64,000 nucleotides of DNA from Anthostomella pinea (GCA_963556695.1 CAUWAG010000013.1:1364001-1428000), one strand, 5' to 3'; numbered from the stretch's first letter, positions 12,501-26,036 are shown. Numbers and translations: made by a program. The notes: a model not told the origin generated them from the sequence alone.

Positions 12501-15500
12501 TGACGGATCGCGCTCTTCTCGGCGCTCTTTAGCCGCTCGGGCTCAGGAATCTGCGGACGTGCTGTTAGACATCTTTGAGAATATCGACGATCCGGATGCT
12601 TACTACGGCCTGGGTCACGCGTCAAGTTTAAGCAACGTCCTATCCCGGCTGGAATATGAGAAAGATGGCAGCAAAAGTCTAGCCTTCCGGGGAGCTCAAT
12701 ACGATAGCCACCTTCGCAGAGGAGACGTAGCCGCCATCATTGACAGTCAATCGCTCGTCGCAACTCTGAGTGGTCTTGGTCTGTCCGGCCTATCGCATTC
12801 CCTGCTACAGAATCAGCAAAGTCTTGAACGCTCATCCACGACTGTTGAGACTACTTTCAGCACAGCGAGGAAGCTGGAGATCTGGAACTTGCCGGCACCA
12901 AAATCCACACATCATCCTTCTGTGACCATCTACAAAGCTTACCAAGCGTGGAACCAGGCTGTCGAGATGAACGCCGTGAGAAAGGTGACCTATGATGGGT
13001 TCAGTGAGACTATGCGAAACGTGATCAAGCACGACATTGGACCACTACAACTTCGACAGAACCTAGGAGCTTTAGCTGTGTTGGCAGAAGTCAACGACAC
13101 GATCGATGTTTCTGACCCTAGCGATCTCGACGAGATATTGACAGTATTTGGCAATCGCTCGAGCTGGATGAAGAGTGGACGGTGAGTCTCCTTGCACCAA
13201 CGTTTGCACATTCACTAACATCCCGTAGATACGAAGACGTCAGGCAGATCCTGTCTTGCAGAGACACTACTTTGAGTATGCTGTCCAAAACCTCCCAGCT
13301 TCGGAGCACGGCCAGAGTGAAGCCCCCAGAAGCGAGACTAGTTCAAGTGAAGTCGATGTTGCTGTCAGCTGGTCTCCATCGGTACCATCAAGCTTTTCAG
13401 GAGTCTTTAAACATCGCAACGTCTCTTACCGATCTGGTTCCGTCAAGTACGGATCTCGGGTTGTACCTTGATTCAGCGGCAAGGGTCGAGGCAGCTGATT
13501 CTTTATGGGACCATGGTGAGATGCTGTCTTCGATTCACATGCTCCAAAGCATTGACGAAGACACAAACCTCAAGAAGCAGACCATCCCTCTCAGCAGGCC
13601 TGATCTTCTCGCCAAGACCGCATATCAGGTCTCTGTCGCGAGGCTCGAGAAGCCGGATAGCATTCAGAAGAAATACTTGCAGCCTGCGCTGAAGGAGTTG
13701 AAGGGTAGAGCGGACGGACGAGAGGCTGGAAAGGTCTATCATCAGTTCGCCATGTTTTGCGACGAGCAGTTACAGAATCCAGACGGTCTTGAAGACCTAG
13801 CTCGGCTGCAGCACCTAAGACAGGGGAAGAACGACGAGGTCACGCAGCTCCAAGGACTGTATTCATCCGCGAGAGACACTCAGACCAAGGCGAGATACAA
13901 CAACCACCTTAAAAAGGCGGAGAAGTGGCTCGAGCTTGATGAACAGGAGCTGCGGCGAGTGGAACAAAGCCGCAGCGAGTTCGTCCGGCTGAGCTTGGAG
14001 AACTACCTCTTGTCGCTGATCGCCTCCGATGACCACGATAATGATGCGCTGAGATTCACTGCTCTCTGGCTTGAGCGTTCAGGCGAAAGCTTTACGAATG
14101 AAGCAGTGCGGAAATACATCGACAAAGTCGCAACGCGCAAGTTCGCACCTCTCATGAATCAACTTACTTCGCGGCTCCTGGATCAGGGCAGTCTCTTCCA
14201 GAAGCTACTCCTTGAGCTCGTATATCGCATATGCGTCGATCATCCATACCATGGGATGTACCAGATCTGGTCGGGCCACATGTCGAGACCCAAGAAGGAA
14301 GACGAAGCTGCTCAACTCCGGCGGCAAGCCACCCAGAGGGTGGCCAAAAGGCTCGCCCAGACGGAGGCGTCCGCCAAAACATGGTCTGCCATCAACGGAA
14401 TAAGCCGAGCATACCACGTGCTAGCTGTGGAAGGCGGCTACAAGGGAGGCCAGAAGGTTGCGATGAGGGATTCAGCTGCCGGCTCTACCCTCGCCAGCTC
14501 CCTCGCAAAGTATCACATACCGCCCCCGACCATGCAGATAGAGCTTTCGGCCAACTTGGACTACACTCACGTCCCTACCATGACGAAGCTAGAACCAAGC
14601 ATGACGATTGCGAGCGGTGTGAGCGCACCCAAGATAATCACCATAGTAGGGAGCAATGGGGAACGGTTCAAGCAGCTCGTCAAAGGCGGCAATGACGATC
14701 TCCGTCAGGACGCAATCATGGAGCAAGTATTTGCCGCGGTATCGTCTGTCCTGAAACTGCATCGTTCCACGAGGCAGCGCAACCTCGGCATCAGGACATA
14801 CAAAGTTTTGCCACTGACGAACGTGTCGGGGCTTATCGAGTTCGTGTCGAACACGATACCGCTCCATGACTATCTGATGCCGGCTCACGAGCGGTACCAT
14901 CCCAAGGACTTGAGAGGATCACAGTGTCGTAAGGAGATTTCCGGTGTTCAAGAAAAGTCCGCCGAGGTACGCGTCGCCACTTATAAGAAGGTCACTGAGC
15001 GGTTCCAGCCCGTCATGCGTTACTTCTTCATGGAGAATTTCGTCGACCCGGACGAGTGGTTTGCCAAGCGGACAGCGTACACCCGAACCACAGCAGCGAT
15101 TTCGATGCTCGGTCACGTCCTTGGCCTTGGCGATCGTCACGGCCATAACATCCTTCTCGATTCCAAAAATGGCGAGGTCGTGCACATCGATCTGGGTGTG
15201 GCTTTCGAGACAGGGCGTGTGCTGCCAGTCCCTGAACTCGTGCCGTTCCGGCTCACGCGGGACATTGTGGACGGGATGGGCATCACCAAGACCGAAGGCG
15301 TGTTCCGGCGATGCTGCGAGTTCACCCTCGATGCACTGCGGGAAGAGACGTACTCAATCATGACGATCCTCGATGTGCTGCGGTATGATCCGTTGCACTC
15401 GTGGTCCATCAGCCCAGTGCGCGTGGCGAAGCTGCAGGACACGAGGCGAGACGAGGCGCCGGACGAGACTTCGGAGAGCGTGCTCAGCCCCAGGCGGAAG

Positions 15501-15755
15501 AGCGCAGCGGGCGCTGCCGGAGGCGTAGTCAACGAGCCGAGCGAGGCCGACCGCGCGCTCGAGGTCGTTCGCAAGAAGCTCAGCAAGACCTTGAGTGTGA
15601 CGGCCACAGTCAACGATCTGATCAACCAGGCGACCGACGAGAGGAACCTGGCGAGTTTGTATTCAGGTGAGTCCAAGACTGCCCCTTTCTTCCCTTGACC
15701 TCTATAGCTTGGTGATGATGCTAATGACCAAACAGGGTGGGCCGCGTACGCTTGA
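6563..15755 (+). CDS. TEL1: Serine/threonine protein kinase TEL1 (ATM orthologue)
   Basis: PI3K-related kinase that in the family is recruited to DNA ends by Mre11-Rad50-Xrs2/Nbs1 and controls telomere length and the damage checkpoint. Exons: 6563-6611, 6671-6718, 6781-6823, 6876-8261, 8315-8655, 8708-13181, 13229-15666 and 15736-15755, summing to 8799 nt (2932 aa). The first three exons are tiny and rebuild the N-terminal TAN motif (LIESGS through GLEDLAHIF), which supports the start at 6563. The middle is helical HEAT/FAT-type sequence. The kinase domain lies at about residues 2600-2850, with GNDDLRQD, the catalytic loop GLGDRHGHN near residue 2748 and HIDLG just after. DGMGI and FRRCCE are ATM/Tel1-type signatures. 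The FATC end (LYSGWAAYA) comes from the 20-nt last exon. Intron 1 is GC-AG (AG|GCAAGT). ATR/Mec1 is less likely because of the TAN motif and the kinase C-lobe sequence. Confidence 0.96.
6612..6670 (+). other. GC-AG first intron of TEL1
   Basis: A 59-nt intron with donor AG|GCAAGT, branch site GACTAAC at 6655-6661 and acceptor CAG ending at 6670. It is required to join MAPRSGARELTLKKAL to the TAN-motif residues in frame; the downstream frame has a TAA at 6658-6660 immediately before the acceptor, so translation cannot come from further upstream in that frame. Confidence 0.8.
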
Positions 15756-17398
15756 TGCATATAGAACGTTCGATACCCCCGTAGATACTGTCGATATTGC
15801 GGATATTGCTTGATGTCGCTGATGTTGCTGTGATTTCCCTGTTACTTCGCTGTTCACGGTTTCTATCGCCATAGAGCATCACTATCGGCCGTATAGCCCG
15901 CCGCATGTACAATACATCAGAGAAACATATATATACCGGTTTGGGGCTCACGGAAGCCTGTGCCTTGTGGTAGCGGTATCCAGAATAAGGACCAGGGTCA
16001 CGAATGGTGGCTATTGGTCTGTATTCTGGAAGTTGCTTGATTGAAAGAAGGGATGGGTGGTGTCCCCATCCCAGAAGTAGCTTCATCCCAGTTGGGTACG
16101 AATCTGGTACAAACGGGTACCAGTTGGGCTCCAAGGTACCTTGTACCCTGGTCCGTGACCCATCCGTCATTGTGGCTGGAAAATGGGTTGAGGAGCCACA
16201 AGCCTGTCTCAAAAGCTATGATAACTGTGAGCAGTATCCATCTGTATATGTAAGCGGTATGTGGGGATCAGCCACGCTGTCGGGTCGTACAGGGACCCAC
16301 AGGGCATCTAAGTGTATTCTACCACCAACACTCAGTCGATAGACCTTTTCCTGAATACAACAACGCTGTCACACTCATACTGCACTTATCGTTTCACGGA
16401 TAATGCTCTCAATAACTATTGATATTGCTTGTCCCAGTGCATACCCCTGAACAGTGCAGTGACATAGTGGCATAAACTTCATCTTCCAGATATCGACGCT
16501 ATTCAGACCAGTATGACAGTACGCCGGTTACTCTGTTCCCTCCTCATATCCGGCACCTCATCACCTGATAAGTAAGCCCACCCGACTCTCCTCAACCGTA
16601 CCGTCCTTTATGTGTGCGTTTCGCATCGGTGAGTACTAAACAGAAATACGACCTATCTGTAGCATCATCATCGTCGCCTCCCTCGTGTACCACCAGCTGG
16701 CCTTTCCCGTTCCTCGTCCTCTTCCTCACCGGTAAGTGAGACAGCATCAAGACCTCCAAATCAAACCCTCTCCACGCTCCCGTCTCCAGCATCTGCGCGT
16801 AGTCCAAATTGACACACACTGCGTGGGAAAAGTACCCTAAAAGCTCATGACCCACTATTGAAATTCCAGGTACAATCTACGAGACAGCCGGCGAGCCGCA
16901 TGGGCATACATCTAGTCACCGCTTCCTGCGCCATCCCGAGTCCCGTCGACCTAAGCCTGCCTATTCGGAGCAAAGAATAGAATGGCATATATATTGTACT
17001 CCAGCAGTTAGACAATTGTGCATCGACAATTGCAAGACCTCCTCTCATGCATGCATACCTTAGTATATAACAGCATTGGTCTGACCAATAAAACTGACAA
17101 ACCTCCCACTTATCTATGTGGGCTGCTATCAAGCGGCGGCCTATACCGGAGCCCCGAATCAACGACTACCGGCTCCTGACAGGTCATGTTCTGGAGAGAA
17201 AGAATCTCCTCCCGTTGTATTATTGAACTTTACCCAGGTGTATTCCTTTAATTTACCTTTCTTGGCTGTCCCTGGCTGGCGGCAATTCCGAATTGTGCGA
17301 AGACCACCGAAGACACCGAAGTCTTGTTTGGTCTCCAGACTCTTGCTTGACCAGCCGACTCCAAGTGACCTCCAACATAGTCACGTCGACGAATCGAC
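15756..17398. other. Intergenic region with short repeat traces
   Basis: No protein-coding frame is recognised between TEL1 and the agmatinase-like gene. At about 16015-16200 there is structured sequence: a potential hairpin (GGGATGG...CCATCCC near 16052-16076), several GGTACC-type palindromes around 16110-16145, and the block starting TCTGTATTCTGG at about 16018, which resembles a block at 57008. The rest looks like ordinary 3' and 5' flanking DNA. The AT-richer part at 16330-16560 shows no TIR or LTR that I can see. Confidence 0.4.
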
Positions 17399-18903
17399 AT
17401 GAGACTCGCAGAGACCCTGTGGCTTGCTCTGAGCTGCGGCTCTGCTCTGGTGAATGCGTGCGGGGGCCACGGGCAGGTCAGGAAATGGAGCCAGGAGGAG
17501 CTGGATGCACTTGAGGAGAAATGGGGGACGGATGTAAGTTGACTTTTACTCCCATCTTATCATCTGTTGAGATGGGCCGTACTTTCTGGTGCAGTCTTCT
17601 TGCATACAGGTGGACACGGAAGTCCATGACAGGATCTACTAGGATACATTGCTAACCGACAATACGTAACGCAGTGGGCGTTCTCCGGCATCTCGACCTT
17701 TGCCCACCTCAAGCACGTCAAGTGCCTGACAACGCCCAGCGAGCTCTATGACATCGCTATCATCGGAGCCCCTTTCGACACGGCTGTGAGCTATCGTCCG
17801 GGTGAGTCAAGCTCCGCCGTAGCTACCGATTCGTGAAGCTATATAGACTTCTCTCTGGGCCATGGTACAGATTCAGATCCCAACCAACAGCCCATCCTAA
17901 TCCCAACACCGGTCTCCGATTTATCTGCTCCTCACTAACCCATCTGCAAGGCGCCCGCTTCGGGCCCCGCGCCATCCGCGCCGCCTCAGCCCGACAGACC
18001 TCCTTCCGGGGCTTCAACCCGCGCGCCGGGATGAACCCGTACCAAAACTGGGCCAAGATCCTCGACTGCGGCGACATCCCCGTAGTGCCCATCGACAACG
18101 CCGTGGCACTAACACAGATGACAACCGCGTTCCGCGAGCTGGGCGCCCGCGCCCCGGTGTCACCGCTGCTCTCCAAACCAAAACTCATCACGCTCGGCGG
18201 CGACCACAGCCTGGCCCTACCGGCCCTGCGCGCCCTGAAGGAGATCTACGGTCCCGTAAGGGTGCTGCACTTCGACGCCCACCTCGACACGTGGCACCCG
18301 GCCAAGTACCCGTCGCACTGGGCGTCGGAGCAGACGCGCTTCAACCACGGCTCGATGTTCTGGCTCGCGGGCCAGGAAGGGCTGCTTCTCGCCAACACCA
18401 CCACGGATCCCACCAAAAGCAAAAGCTCAGTACACGCGGGCCTGCGCACGCGCCTGTCCGGCGACGACTACGCCGACTACTCCGACGACGCGGCGCAGGG
18501 CTGGGTGCGCATCGCGGCCGACGAGGTCGACGACGTCGGCACTTCGGGCGTCGTCGAGCTTATCATGGACACGCTCGGCACGGCCGACCCCGTGTATCTG
18601 AGTGTCGACATCGACGTCCTCGACCCAGCCTTCGCGCCGGGAACCGGCACCCCCGAGCCCGGCGGCTGGACGACGCGCGAGCTGATCCGCGTGCTGCGCG
18701 GCATCGAGGGGCTGAACCTCGTCGGCGCCGACGTCGTCGAGGTTGCGCCCGCGTACCAGGGGAATGGCGAGGAAACGGCGCTCGCGGCCGCGCAGGTTGT
18801 GTATGAGATGTTGAGTAGTATGGTTAAGAGGGGGATGGGCGAGATGGGAAGGACGGGGGCGGCTGGGGCTAAATCTGGTGAGAGTGGGAGAGATGAGTTG
18901 TAG
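17399..18903 (+). CDS. Secreted agmatinase-like ureohydrolase
   Basis: Arginase/agmatinase superfamily enzyme, a binuclear manganese hydrolase that splits a guanidino group to release urea. Exons 17399-17533, 17675-17801 and 17951-18903 (404 aa). Metal ligands are all present: GGDHS (H173), DAHLD (D196, H198, D200) and SVDIDVLDP (D307, D309). The C-terminal signature [12 protein letters not shown] is agmatinase-like; no arginase-specific substrate loop is obvious, so agmatine or another guanidino compound is the likely substrate. The first ~20 residues ([20 protein letters not shown]) form a hydrophobic secretion signal, so the enzyme probably acts outside the cell or in the secretory pathway; this is inference. 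A 14-residue linker containing [11 protein letters not shown] follows GQEGLLLAN. Exon 3 is markedly GC-rich at third positions, producing long spurious frames on both strands. Introns carry GCTAACC (17651-17657) and CACTAACC (17933-17940) branch sites. Confidence 0.9.
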
Positions 18904-19856
18904 GGGAGTGTATTGTTGTAGGAGCGTGTATCGTGCGGTGAGCTGATGGCTTGGAGGGTCTGAACCCCCAAGTCTTGGGACTATAATGGAGGGCTGCCCC
19001 TGAGTTGCATCTCTCGATGGGACCCTGGAGAAGCTATGTGACAGTTGTGACGTGTCTCCTAAGCTGTTTTCCCAAGAGCGAACCTGCAACATCAGAAAGC
19101 GTGGTGACATCGTCATGTTCATAGTTTCGAAGGGAGAGTCCACATCACATAAGTCGATGGGTATGACAGCTTGTAGAGCAGGGAATTGGCAGCTCGACCG
19201 AAAGCGTTGCAAACCGACGAGAATGGCGGTCCGGAGTGATAAAGCGACCCCACTGAGACCACATGGAAAGAAATGAGGACTCTGGGTTGGAAGAGAATCA
19301 AGTCAATTCAGATGCACTCCAATCGCCAAACGATCCTATCGAAGACCTGCCTGCATCTACGAAGTTCCCTCCAAGCCTGGCTGTCAAAGTATCAAGAAAT
19401 GAGAAAACAGAACCAAGCCAGGCGAATATGGCTCAAGATTCTTCCGAAGAGGGAAAATAGTTTGACTCATTTATTCCCTTGATCGAGGCAGACCGTTTTG
19501 CGTGCAATTTTCCTCGGTGCATTCCGATCTCTGCCCATCTGTCCCCTACAGGAAGGCTGGATCGAGGGCGGTTAGCCCAAGCAGTCCATATTCGAGGTCC
19601 AGTGTAGCTTCCCCTCTTGATCCACGAGTTGCTTGTTGCCGCGGAAGCTCTGTGGGTTGATTCTTTGCTGAATCCGAACGCTTGCCATACTGCAAGCGCA
19701 AAAGTCTAGTGAATCGCCATGAAGAAAATGCAGGTCGTGAAGCGAAAGCCCCAGACCAGCGGACCCTTGTTCTTACCAGTACCAGCCAAACTGCTCCATG
19801 CTGTTCACATTCCGGAGTGATAGAGAGTTTGTCCGACCCAACCCCTCCAGGGGTGA
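18904..19856. other. Convergent intergenic region
   Basis: Roughly 950 bp between the 3' ends of the agmatinase-like gene and CDC42. It should hold both 3' UTRs and polyadenylation signals. A 65-codon open frame at 19263-19460 is acidic and low in complexity and lies in what would be the CDC42 3' flank; I do not call it a gene. Confidence 0.4.
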
Positions 19857-20881
<1,025 letters not shown>

Positions 20882-23743
20882 GTTGACTTGGATTCGATAC
20901 TCCGGCAGAAGGGCAGGTGCTGGTAGCTGATGTCACGGTGTATGAATGAGGTGTGCTGGTATTCTGGGTTTCTTATCGCAAGCGGGCGTCGGGCGTCGGG
21001 CGTCAGATGTCAGATGTCGGCGGGTGATCGGTCGTCTCTGACTCGAGCAGGCGTGAGGGAAAGCACAGAGGAGGGGTCGAGCGGCTGGGGAATGGCGAGG
21101 ATGGGAGAGGATGTCTCGAGCGGAAGGGTTTGATGGAAGGGAAGGAAAGGGACTGTTGACTGTTGACTGTTGACTCGGCCGGGGCAAGGTGCAATGGGGG
21201 ATATCACAAAGAGAATTGTTGGAAATGATGCCTGGGGGGAGACGCAGGCCGGACAGGGACGACAGCACGCACAGAGCTCACAGTGAGCAGCGAGCAGAGG
21301 ACTGGAGTGGAAGAGAGATGGATAGCTTGGCTCAGGCCGGGTCCGGTCCAACAGAGAGAGCTGCTGCTAGTAGCTACAGACAGCCTATGAGTGCTGTGGT
21401 GTACTGGCCGAGCTGTATCCCCGTCAGGTGGCGACCAGCTGGCAGTCGTTGTACTGGGCCGGCCGGGCTGGTGGTGTGCTGCCGACTTTTGGTCCAAGTG
21501 GTCACAGGCCTGTCTTGCTTGTGACTTTCCTCGGGCTTTTGTTATTAGGGGTTTTTGTCAGGGGGAAATGGACAAATGGACATCGAGGATTCGAGGGCAT
21601 TGGCACGGTATGGGTGCTGGTACCTAGGAAATAAGATTGATGAATTGTGAATAAGAAATGTTGCATTTGCCCGCATAACGCCCACTTTTATGCATTTAAG
21701 GGGTGTTTATGCAGTATTGATGCATCTAATTTACACAAACAAACCTCTTGTTTTCTTTCTTTGTTTCCTAGTGTCATAGCGCCATCACCACTACCAGGAA
21801 GAAATACTTGATCTGGTTGATCCTGTGGATGTACATGTATTCAATGCGGTGGCCTCTGTATCGAGGGAGTCAGATATGTGTATTCTATCAACCTTCACCA
21901 ACATTGATGCGAGCATGGAACCTAGCCCCAAAGTCATGATGGAACCCCCCACGGTTACTCGTTGATCGGGTCCGTGTCACCCTGTGAATATTTACAACAT
22001 TAATGAAGAGTGAGTAGACGATTTGAGCCTCACTATCACGTATCAACGCCTTTCGACTTGAACTTTCGATGAGCCATCGACAGCAGCAAGATCGAGTGGT
22101 TGAGTGATAGTAAGATACAGAGCCAGTCAGCGCACGCCACACATGGAATACGGCATCATGCCAACGTGTGGGCCTAGAATTAGGACCACGTCTTCACCAT
22201 CTCCTGTACTTACTTGTGTGACTACGGTTTGGACCAGTCAGCGAGCGCATCTGTCATGAGCTGGCAGCGGCATCCGCAAAAGACTTCTGCAGGTGTTTAT
22301 TCCCATTGACAATGCTAAGCGGGCTCATCATCAACCTTGGAGCGCACCAAGCGCGCGGTCTGGAAGGATTGGCTGTATCCTTCTTGATGAGAGGGTCCAA
22401 CTGTGGTTACCGACAGTCAGGTCAGCCTCATACACTACTGCAGCCGCCTCAGTGGCGCCCTGAGAATCTTTCTTCTTAGGAAATCGCAGTTCAGGCTAGA
22501 GACGATACTCTTCTTCTCTGCATCGATGCGCGCAGCCGGGTCAAAGGGAGCGGAAGTCCTGGCTCGACAGCTTGCTGAGATATATCGAGCAGCGGTTTCC
22601 TGCATGAGGCCCGCAGCTGCGCGACCAACAGCCGTGTCGTATTCGTCGGTGGTCTGATGCGTGCAATCTAGCTGCGGAACGAGGCTTGCAGCAAGGCAAG
22701 GCGAGGCAAGGCAGATTTCAGCAGCCAAGGTCCAAGGGTAAGCAAGTCTCGCTCGTCATCGTCGGCCGTGCTACATCTGGTGCATCTGGTGCATCTGGTG
22801 CATCTGATCGCTCGTACGTGTGAGCTCGTGTAAAGAGCATTCGGAGAAAGGCGTCGGGCTACGTGCATTCGTGTGCTGGAGCTTGTGTCATGTTGAGACA
22901 TCGAGAAGGCTATCTGCAGCTCCATATCACACAGCCTCGACCATATGCCACAGCGAGGCGGGCTGCAAGGGAATGGTCAGGCAACTCGGGCGTTGTATAT
23001 AAGATATCGGTCATCATGGCACCGATCGTAGCACATGTCGTGGCTGACACAGGAACGTGGGTGCGATGCCGTGGCCGGGGGTCATGCACCTCATTCGTAT
23101 TTTGCGATGCCGGTACTCGACGACCAGCCCAGCAGCCGGCCATGCATCCTGCAGTTGTCTTCATTGTCAGAGCCGATACTTATCAGGCAATGATCAACCG
23201 GTGAGTATTGCCGGTTCGCTGTCGGGATCGACTTGCTGGCGGTGTGGGAGGCAGAGAAGGCATTTCTTCGAGACAGGCAAACAGAATCCTGACGAGCCTG
23301 AAACGGAGGTTTAGGGAGGCTGTTCCGAGGTGAGCAGCGCCCCTTGGGGAGCCTGTCGCTTTCCCGACCGCTCGGTTCAGATTCAGATCCCGATCCGAGC
23401 CATGAAATCTGCCGTGCTCATCAGGCTTCTGCCCCTGAATACCCCTACAAGTTGTGATTACAGTCCGGGTATGGCATGTTGTGTTGTGTTGGCGATGGAA
23501 CCAACCACACCGCCACACGGGCCTCCGTGGAGTTTGAGATTGCAGATATCGTGTATCTGAATATTCATTTACCGGAGATGTCAAGGTCGGTCGCGCCACA
23601 GTGGCTGAACAGACATGGCGCAGACGAACGAGATCAACGTCTGTTCACACACCGAATCATACACCGAAACTGTCGACCACTCCAGGACACCCGATGAACA
23701 GAAGCGACAGCCAAGGGAAGCTCGATAGCAGCAGCTACTCATA
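20882..23743. other. Long intergenic region upstream of CDC42 and VMA22
   Basis: About 2.9 kb without a recognised gene. The first several hundred bases (20882-21500) are purine-rich on the plus strand, hence pyrimidine-rich on the CDC42 sense strand, as expected of a long 5' leader and promoter of that gene. A 7-bp unit (CTGTTGA) repeats three times near 21152-21175, and the 9-bp unit GCATCTGGT repeats at 22773-22806. Short open frames through 21-23.6 kb have no recognisable protein features. Confidence 0.45.
22773..22806. repeat. 9-bp minisatellite (GCATCTGGT)n
   Basis: Four near-perfect tandem copies of a 9-bp unit in non-coding DNA between CDC42 and the VMA22-like gene. Likely to vary in copy number between strains; no function is evident. 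Confidence 0.85.
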
Positions 23744-24370
23744 ATGGATACCGAACATATCGACACCTTCCTGGAACGGTACTTGCTCCTGCTGCATGAG
23801 TACGCCTCCCTGAGAGAACAGCTCAGCTCCCTACAAACCGGCATCTACCAAAACATCGCTCGAGCAAACTTCGCCGCCGAGCGAGGGATGCGATTTGGCC
23901 AAGACTACTACGATGAGCGGATGCAAGCTTCCAGACGATTGGCCATCACTACGGACGACGACCAGGGTGCCCCCAGCTTCGCTATCAAGGGGGAGGATTC
24001 GGAGACCGAAGTGCAGGTCACTCCTGAACCAACAGTGGAGGACAGCGAAACGGAGAGCAAGCACGTTGACGATGCCGCTGATGGAAGTAAGAAGCAGGAG
24101 GCAGAGGAGGTCAAAACTGCTCCGAAGAAGCGCAGGGATCCGTTGAAGTGGTTCGGACTTTTCACTCCCACGCCTCTACGACAAGCGCAAGCTCAGAGCG
24201 TGCAGGCCATCGAGGAGATCATCCCCAAGCTGGTCTCTGTCAACGCTCAGATGGCCCAGGTCGAGATCGAAGTCCGCAGGGCTCGTAAGAAACGTGCCAA
24301 GGCGGAAGCGGCGGCAGCAAAACAGGAACAGGTGCAGGAGAGCGGCGGCGGCAGGGAGATCGTGGCATAA
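23744..24370 (+). CDS. VMA22: V-ATPase assembly factor VMA22/CCDC115-like
   Basis: Single-exon 208-aa protein. In yeast Vma22 is a peripheral ER chaperone that works with Vma12 and Vma21 to assemble the V0 sector of the vacuolar proton pump; the human counterpart is CCDC115. Visible features: an N-terminal coiled-coil (residues ~1-45, LERYLLLLHEYASLREQL) ending in the family-typical hydrophobic start, a low-complexity acidic middle (~75-125), and the diagnostic C-terminal motif RDPLKWFGLFTPTPLRQAQ at ~132-150, followed by a second coiled-coil with basic and alanine-rich residues. The start is the first ATG and is followed directly by the conserved coil. No intron is needed. The call rests mainly on the DPLKWFG...P..LRQAQ motif. 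Confidence 0.8.
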   Translation: MDTEHIDTFLERYLLLLHEYASLREQLSSLQTGIYQNIARANFAAERGMRFGQDYYDERMQASRRLAITTDDDQGAPSFAIKGEDSETEVQVTPEPTVEDSETESKHVDDAADGSKKQEAEEVKTAPKKRRDPLKWFGLFTPTPLRQAQAQSVQAIEEIIPKLVSVNAQMAQVEIEVRRARKKRAKAEAAAAKQEQVQESGGGREIVA

Positions 24371-26036
24371 ACAGCATGCTGAAAGGCTCTGCACTCGACT
24401 ATCTGGTACCAGATGAGCTTCGTTCGGGGAAGGTCATGAGTTTGTTGAGACTCTTAGCCAGATTTCGTTGAGCAACCCGCAGCTTCAAGATATCATCACT
24501 CCTGCCCTCTCGTCATCGCCATCAACCCATCAAGCTCAATACTGAGGCAGGCTCCAGAGCCTCGCGCGAACCGATCTTGACTGTTGCCCTCGTCAACTCG
24601 CGATTGGCCGTGCTATGGGTGGCCTACGTCGCATAGCTAGCTCATTGGCTTTCTGCACACATTGACTATTCCACCCAGCCTCGCCAAATGCAGCCCTACA
24701 AGCACAGACTATCGGTAGTGGTCCGTGAACAAAAATTTACGGCGTATAGGTATCTCGGAAATCCAAGCAAGTCATTCGTTATAAGGGCGGGTTCGTTAGG
24801 CGATGGAAGCTTCAATAAACTCGCTCTATGGTGCGGATATCGTCGCAAGAGATGGGTATGAAGGCCAGGTCGCCGTGGACGTCGCCGGCGGCATCATTAC
24901 AGTGTACGCTACTCTCGAACTTTTCCGTCGACGATGGCACTGATCTCGCTGCATTGCCTTGACTCTGAAACGCTCCACAATTCAGCATGTCCTGAGTCTT
25001 ACGGCACGTAGTTAGGGTGCGTGCATCGGATAATTCACCGTGGCGGACCAGTTCGGCGGCTCTCCCAGCTCCAAATCAGTGTTTTCACCTCCCAGCACAA
25101 CCAAACGTGACGCGGCCTTCCCACGCTCTGTCGAGTTTATATCATGTTGGCTCCTGGTGAATGGGTACGGTGACTTGATGCCAGTGACATCCAGTCACAG
25201 GATCTCGGCCGTTGGGAGTGGTGATTCTATCGGGGTTAGATATGGGATGTTGGCCCTGGATGGTTTCGCGTCCCCTCATCATGATGGGGGGCTTGGCTTG
25301 CTGTGTACCGTACTGCTCCCTACTAGATCGCTGCTGTGTCCGGGTTTTCCCCTCCGCATTGCTGCTGTGCCCGTATTGTGCCCTTCCAAAGCTTTGATCA
25401 CCCGAAGACTTGGTGCATGGTTCGGAGCTTAGGTGGCGATCAAAAATGAGATGGCCTGCTATACCGCTGATTCACAAACTGCACCTGCAGACTGGACAAC
25501 ACGGCCCCTTGAAAGAAACCCTCCAAACGAACCCAAGTCTCTGGTGACTCAGTGTAAGAAACATCCTGCTGAGATTCATGGGATGGAGTGTTCATTGGGA
25601 CCTCGCACCTCCTGATTCCAACCGGCACTGTGCCCAATGTGCCAGGAGGATATTGTTACCACTAGAACCGGGCTCTATACCAATTGTCCACTCAACTAAA
25701 CATCATCAGCTCGACATATAGCACAGTGTATCACATATCATCAGCTAGCCCGAAATATCTCCATCCCAACAGCTAGCACGAAGTATCACCGTCCCATCAC
25801 CTAGCGAGATCGGTGAGCCGCGCCTAGCTAATGAAGTCGACCGCAAGCATTCGCATTGTACTTTGTATAAGTACAGCGGCATTGTCTTCCAGTTCACAGG
25901 AAAGCATATAGTCAGGGCACTTACCCAAACTCAAGCAGTTACCCTTCCAGCCTCCTTTCTTCAGCCATTCGCCTACCGCCTACGCACCACCAGAAGACTT
26001 CTTTACCTAAAGCTAACCCTTGCCGCCGCAGACACG
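24371..26036. other. Intergenic region with degenerate tandem repeat
   Basis: No gene recognised over about 1.7 kb. A degenerate ~28-bp tandem repeat (TCAGCTAGC..GAAATATC..CATCCCA and relatives) occupies about 25703-25810, just upstream of the secreted NTF2-like gene. An open frame at 25040-25432 has no protein-like features and is not called. Confidence 0.4.
25703..25810. repeat. Degenerate ~28-bp tandem repeat
   Basis: Three to four imperfect copies of a unit containing CAGCTAGC, GAARTATC and CCGTCCCA or CCATCCCA, ending about 230 bp before the start of the small secreted-protein gene. Copies differ at several positions, so the array is old or mutated. Confidence 0.6.

Noticed and set aside
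18291..19212. Long open frames on both strands over the agmatinase-like exon 3
   Set aside because: They arise from high GC at third codon positions of the real gene; composition is Arg/Ala/Gly-rich with no domain.
19263..19460. 65-codon acidic open frame downstream of CDC42
   Set aside because: Low complexity, no signal peptide or domain, and in the probable 3' flank of CDC42.
25040..25432. 130-codon open frame between VMA22-like and NTF2-like genes
   Set aside because: No signal peptide, domain or intron partner, and no support from composition.
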